NCBI GenBank assembly: GCA_024509875.1
Contig: JAMPIV010019840.1
Span: 124,001 to 188,000, forward strand
Length of the DNA stretch: 64,000 nucleotides
DNA from: Oreohelix idahoensis
Lineage: Eukaryota > Mollusca > Gastropoda > Stylommatophora > Oreohelicidae
Reading direction: 5' to 3'
The translations under genes were made by a program, and so were the position numbers. The notes beneath the pieces are model-generated. The model was not told where the DNA came from. It saw nothing but the letters and a program-made list of their open reading frames with translations, and did no database searches. How positions within the stretch are numbered: the stretch's first letter is position 1; every line of letters begins with the position of its first letter. Below are positions 62,630 through 64,000 of the stretch, in pieces.

Positions 62630-64000
62630 ATGGCGACTCTTGACTATTTTATTAAACAAGGCAAAGCGCTGAGTATGGAAGGTGATATTTTAAAAAATTT
62701 TGCTTTGACTGCATATGAAAAAGCAGAGGCAAAAGAAGAAAGAGAAAGAAATGAGAAAAAAGAAAGAGAAGAAAGGGAATTTTCTATGGCGCAAGAAAAA
62801 GCAAATAAGGAAGAAAGAATTCGTATAGCAGAAATCGCTGCGGAACGAGAGAAAATGGAACATGAAAAGGCAATTCGTTTAGCTGAAATTGCTGCCGAGG
62901 AGGCAAAATTTGAAAGGGAGAAAGCTTTTGAGGTTGAGAAACTTCGTTTTCAACAACATCATGTTTCCCATGATTCTGATAGTAATGGTTCATCGAAGAA
63001 GGCAATCACAACCCCTAATTTTAATTTAAGACTACCACCCTTTTCTCCTCCTCACGACGATATAAGTTTTTATTTATTAAGATTTCAGGAAAGAGTCTCT
63101 TGCTTAAATATTGATAAAGATTCGTGGTCTGGTGTTTTTTCGGGTCTCCTCACAGGTGATGCAGTTGGGGTCTATCTGGGTATAGACCAAGATAAAAGAC
63201 ATGATTTTCAGGTCGTAAAGGCAGCATTTATACGCAGATATGGTCTGGATCAGGAAGGCTATAGACAAAAGTTTCGATCCATGTTGCCGGTAGAGGGTAA
63301 AAATTTTGAGGATTTTGTTTCCTCCATAAAACTATGTCTCCAAAGATGGGTTGAACAGGCTTCTATCCCTAAAACTTTTGAAGGATTATGTGATCTCTTA
63401 TTAAGAGATAAAATTGTTTCTTCGGTAAACCAGGATATTGTATCATTCTTACAAGAACGTAATCCGACTAGTATCGAGGAAATGGAAAAATTAGGTCAAC
63501 AATTTTCCGTTGCTCATCCAAACTTGTCATTGAGCAGAGCAAAAGTCTTGGACTCATCTACTGCGTGTGCTGCGACGCACGGGAGATCGCGCACTTGTAG
63601 TTTAGATAGACGATATAATCATAGAGAAAATAATCACACATCCTATAGGGGTAAATATAATTTTTACCATAATCGCTCACCTTCACGGGGTAGAGACAGG
63701 CATAATTTCAACAATTATAACAATAACCAATGGTATCGAAATAACCAGTATTCACACAACAAATATACTGACAATCATAATTTGTCACCGCGGGGTGGCC
63801 ATTATGACAGGGACAACAATGGACATTCTCATTCAGACAATTTTTCAGATCGCAGAAGATCTCACTTCGTTAGAAGTCATAATAGAGCACGCTCACAAGC
63901 CAATGCTTGTCAGACGGTAGATAGAAATGTCAGTAATGATATTCATTCAACCAATAATCACGCCAATGCGTGTAACGTTGATTTAGAAAATTCTAATAAT
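62630..64000 (+). CDS. gag: Gag(-Pol) of A3, runs off the window
   Basis: Open for 457 codons from ATG 62630 (A at -3, G at +4) to the window edge with no stop. It has the N-terminal TLDYFIKQ motif, a Glu/Lys/Arg coiled coil (about residues 25-115), a capsid-like part (LPPFSPPHDDISFYLLRF, LLLRDKIVSSV), and an Asn/Arg/Ser/His/Tyr-rich tail without CCHC. Near the edge it passes the position where A1 has its gag stop (the RRRSH and VDLE segments align to RRRDR and IDLE in A1) and stays open, so gag and pol may be one frame here. Confidence 0.88.
   Translation, partial: MATLDYFIKQGKALSMEGDILKNFALTAYEKAEAKEERERNEKKEREEREFSMAQEKANKEERIRIAEIAAEREKMEHEKAIRLAEIAAEEAKFEREKAFEVEKLRFQQHHVSHDSDSNGSSKKAITTPNFNLRLPPFSPPHDDISFYLLRFQERVSCLNIDKDSWSGVFSGLLTGDAVGVYLGIDQDKRHDFQVVKAAFIRRYGLDQEGYRQKFRSMLPVEGKNFEDFVSSIKLCLQRWVEQASIPKTFEGLCDLLLRDKIVSSVNQDIVSFLQERNPTSIEEMEKLGQQFSVAHPNLSLSRAKVLDSSTACAATHGRSRTCSLDRRYNHRENNHTSYRGKYNFYHNRSPSRGRDRHNFNNYNNNQWYRNNQYSHNKYTDNHNLSPRGGHYDRDNNGHSHSDNFSDRRRSHFVRSHNRARSQANACQTVDRNVSNDIHSTNNHANACNVDLENSNN

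Overview
This is a stretch of animal nuclear DNA, not microbial. It holds LTR and non-LTR retrotransposons, Tc1/mariner, mariner, Tigger/pogo, hAT and TTAA-flanked DNA transposons, tRNA-derived SINEs, microsatellites, and a poly-C2H2 zinc-finger exon with a spliceosomal acceptor. The mix points to an invertebrate; a marine group such as molluscs is plausible, but nothing here fixes the species. Only one segment looks like a host gene, the zinc-finger exon at 12867-16843. Nearly everything else is mobile DNA, much of it nested.

Left (1-9.6 kb): a tRNA-like SINE, then a young minus-strand LTR retrotransposon (A1, 1538-9555). Its pol order is protease, integrase, reverse transcriptase, RNase H. 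That is the Gmr1-type arrangement, in which integrase precedes RT, unlike ordinary Ty3/gypsy elements. 9.7-12.3 kb: two truncated minus-strand LINEs. 12.9-16.9 kb: a zinc-finger exon with about 43 fingers. 16.9-19.7 kb: a mariner inserted in a LINE fragment, then a LINE 3' end with a clean 12-bp target duplication.

Middle (19.7-49.2 kb): a second Gmr1-like element (A2, 19725-36366) swollen by four insertions: a SINE in its 5' LTR, a Tc1-like element in gag, a GGTACC-ended DNA transposon inside that Tc1, and a second GGTACC transposon inside the integrase. Next comes a third, more diverged Gmr1-like element on the minus strand (B). Its integrase core is deleted and its 5' LTR carries a Tc1 copy. 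A third GGTACC transposon and a Tigger-like transposase frame with four in-frame stops follow.

Right (49.2-64 kb): LINEs inserted in a duplicated repeat, a hAT remnant, and a three-level nest: an RNase H fragment split by a non-autonomous LTR element (Z), whose 5' LTR is split by a LINE RNase H fragment. The window ends with a 5' LTR (carrying a TTAA-flanked MITE), a perfect tRNA-Pro-type primer binding site, and an open gag frame of a fourth Gmr1-like element (A3) that runs off the edge.

Functionally, the elements supply copies of the same machinery at different stages of decay: Gag, protease, integrase, RT/RNase H for LTR elements; endonuclease/RT for LINEs; DDE transposases for DNA elements. 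A1 and A3 look youngest. Insertion order can be read from target-site duplications in many cases.
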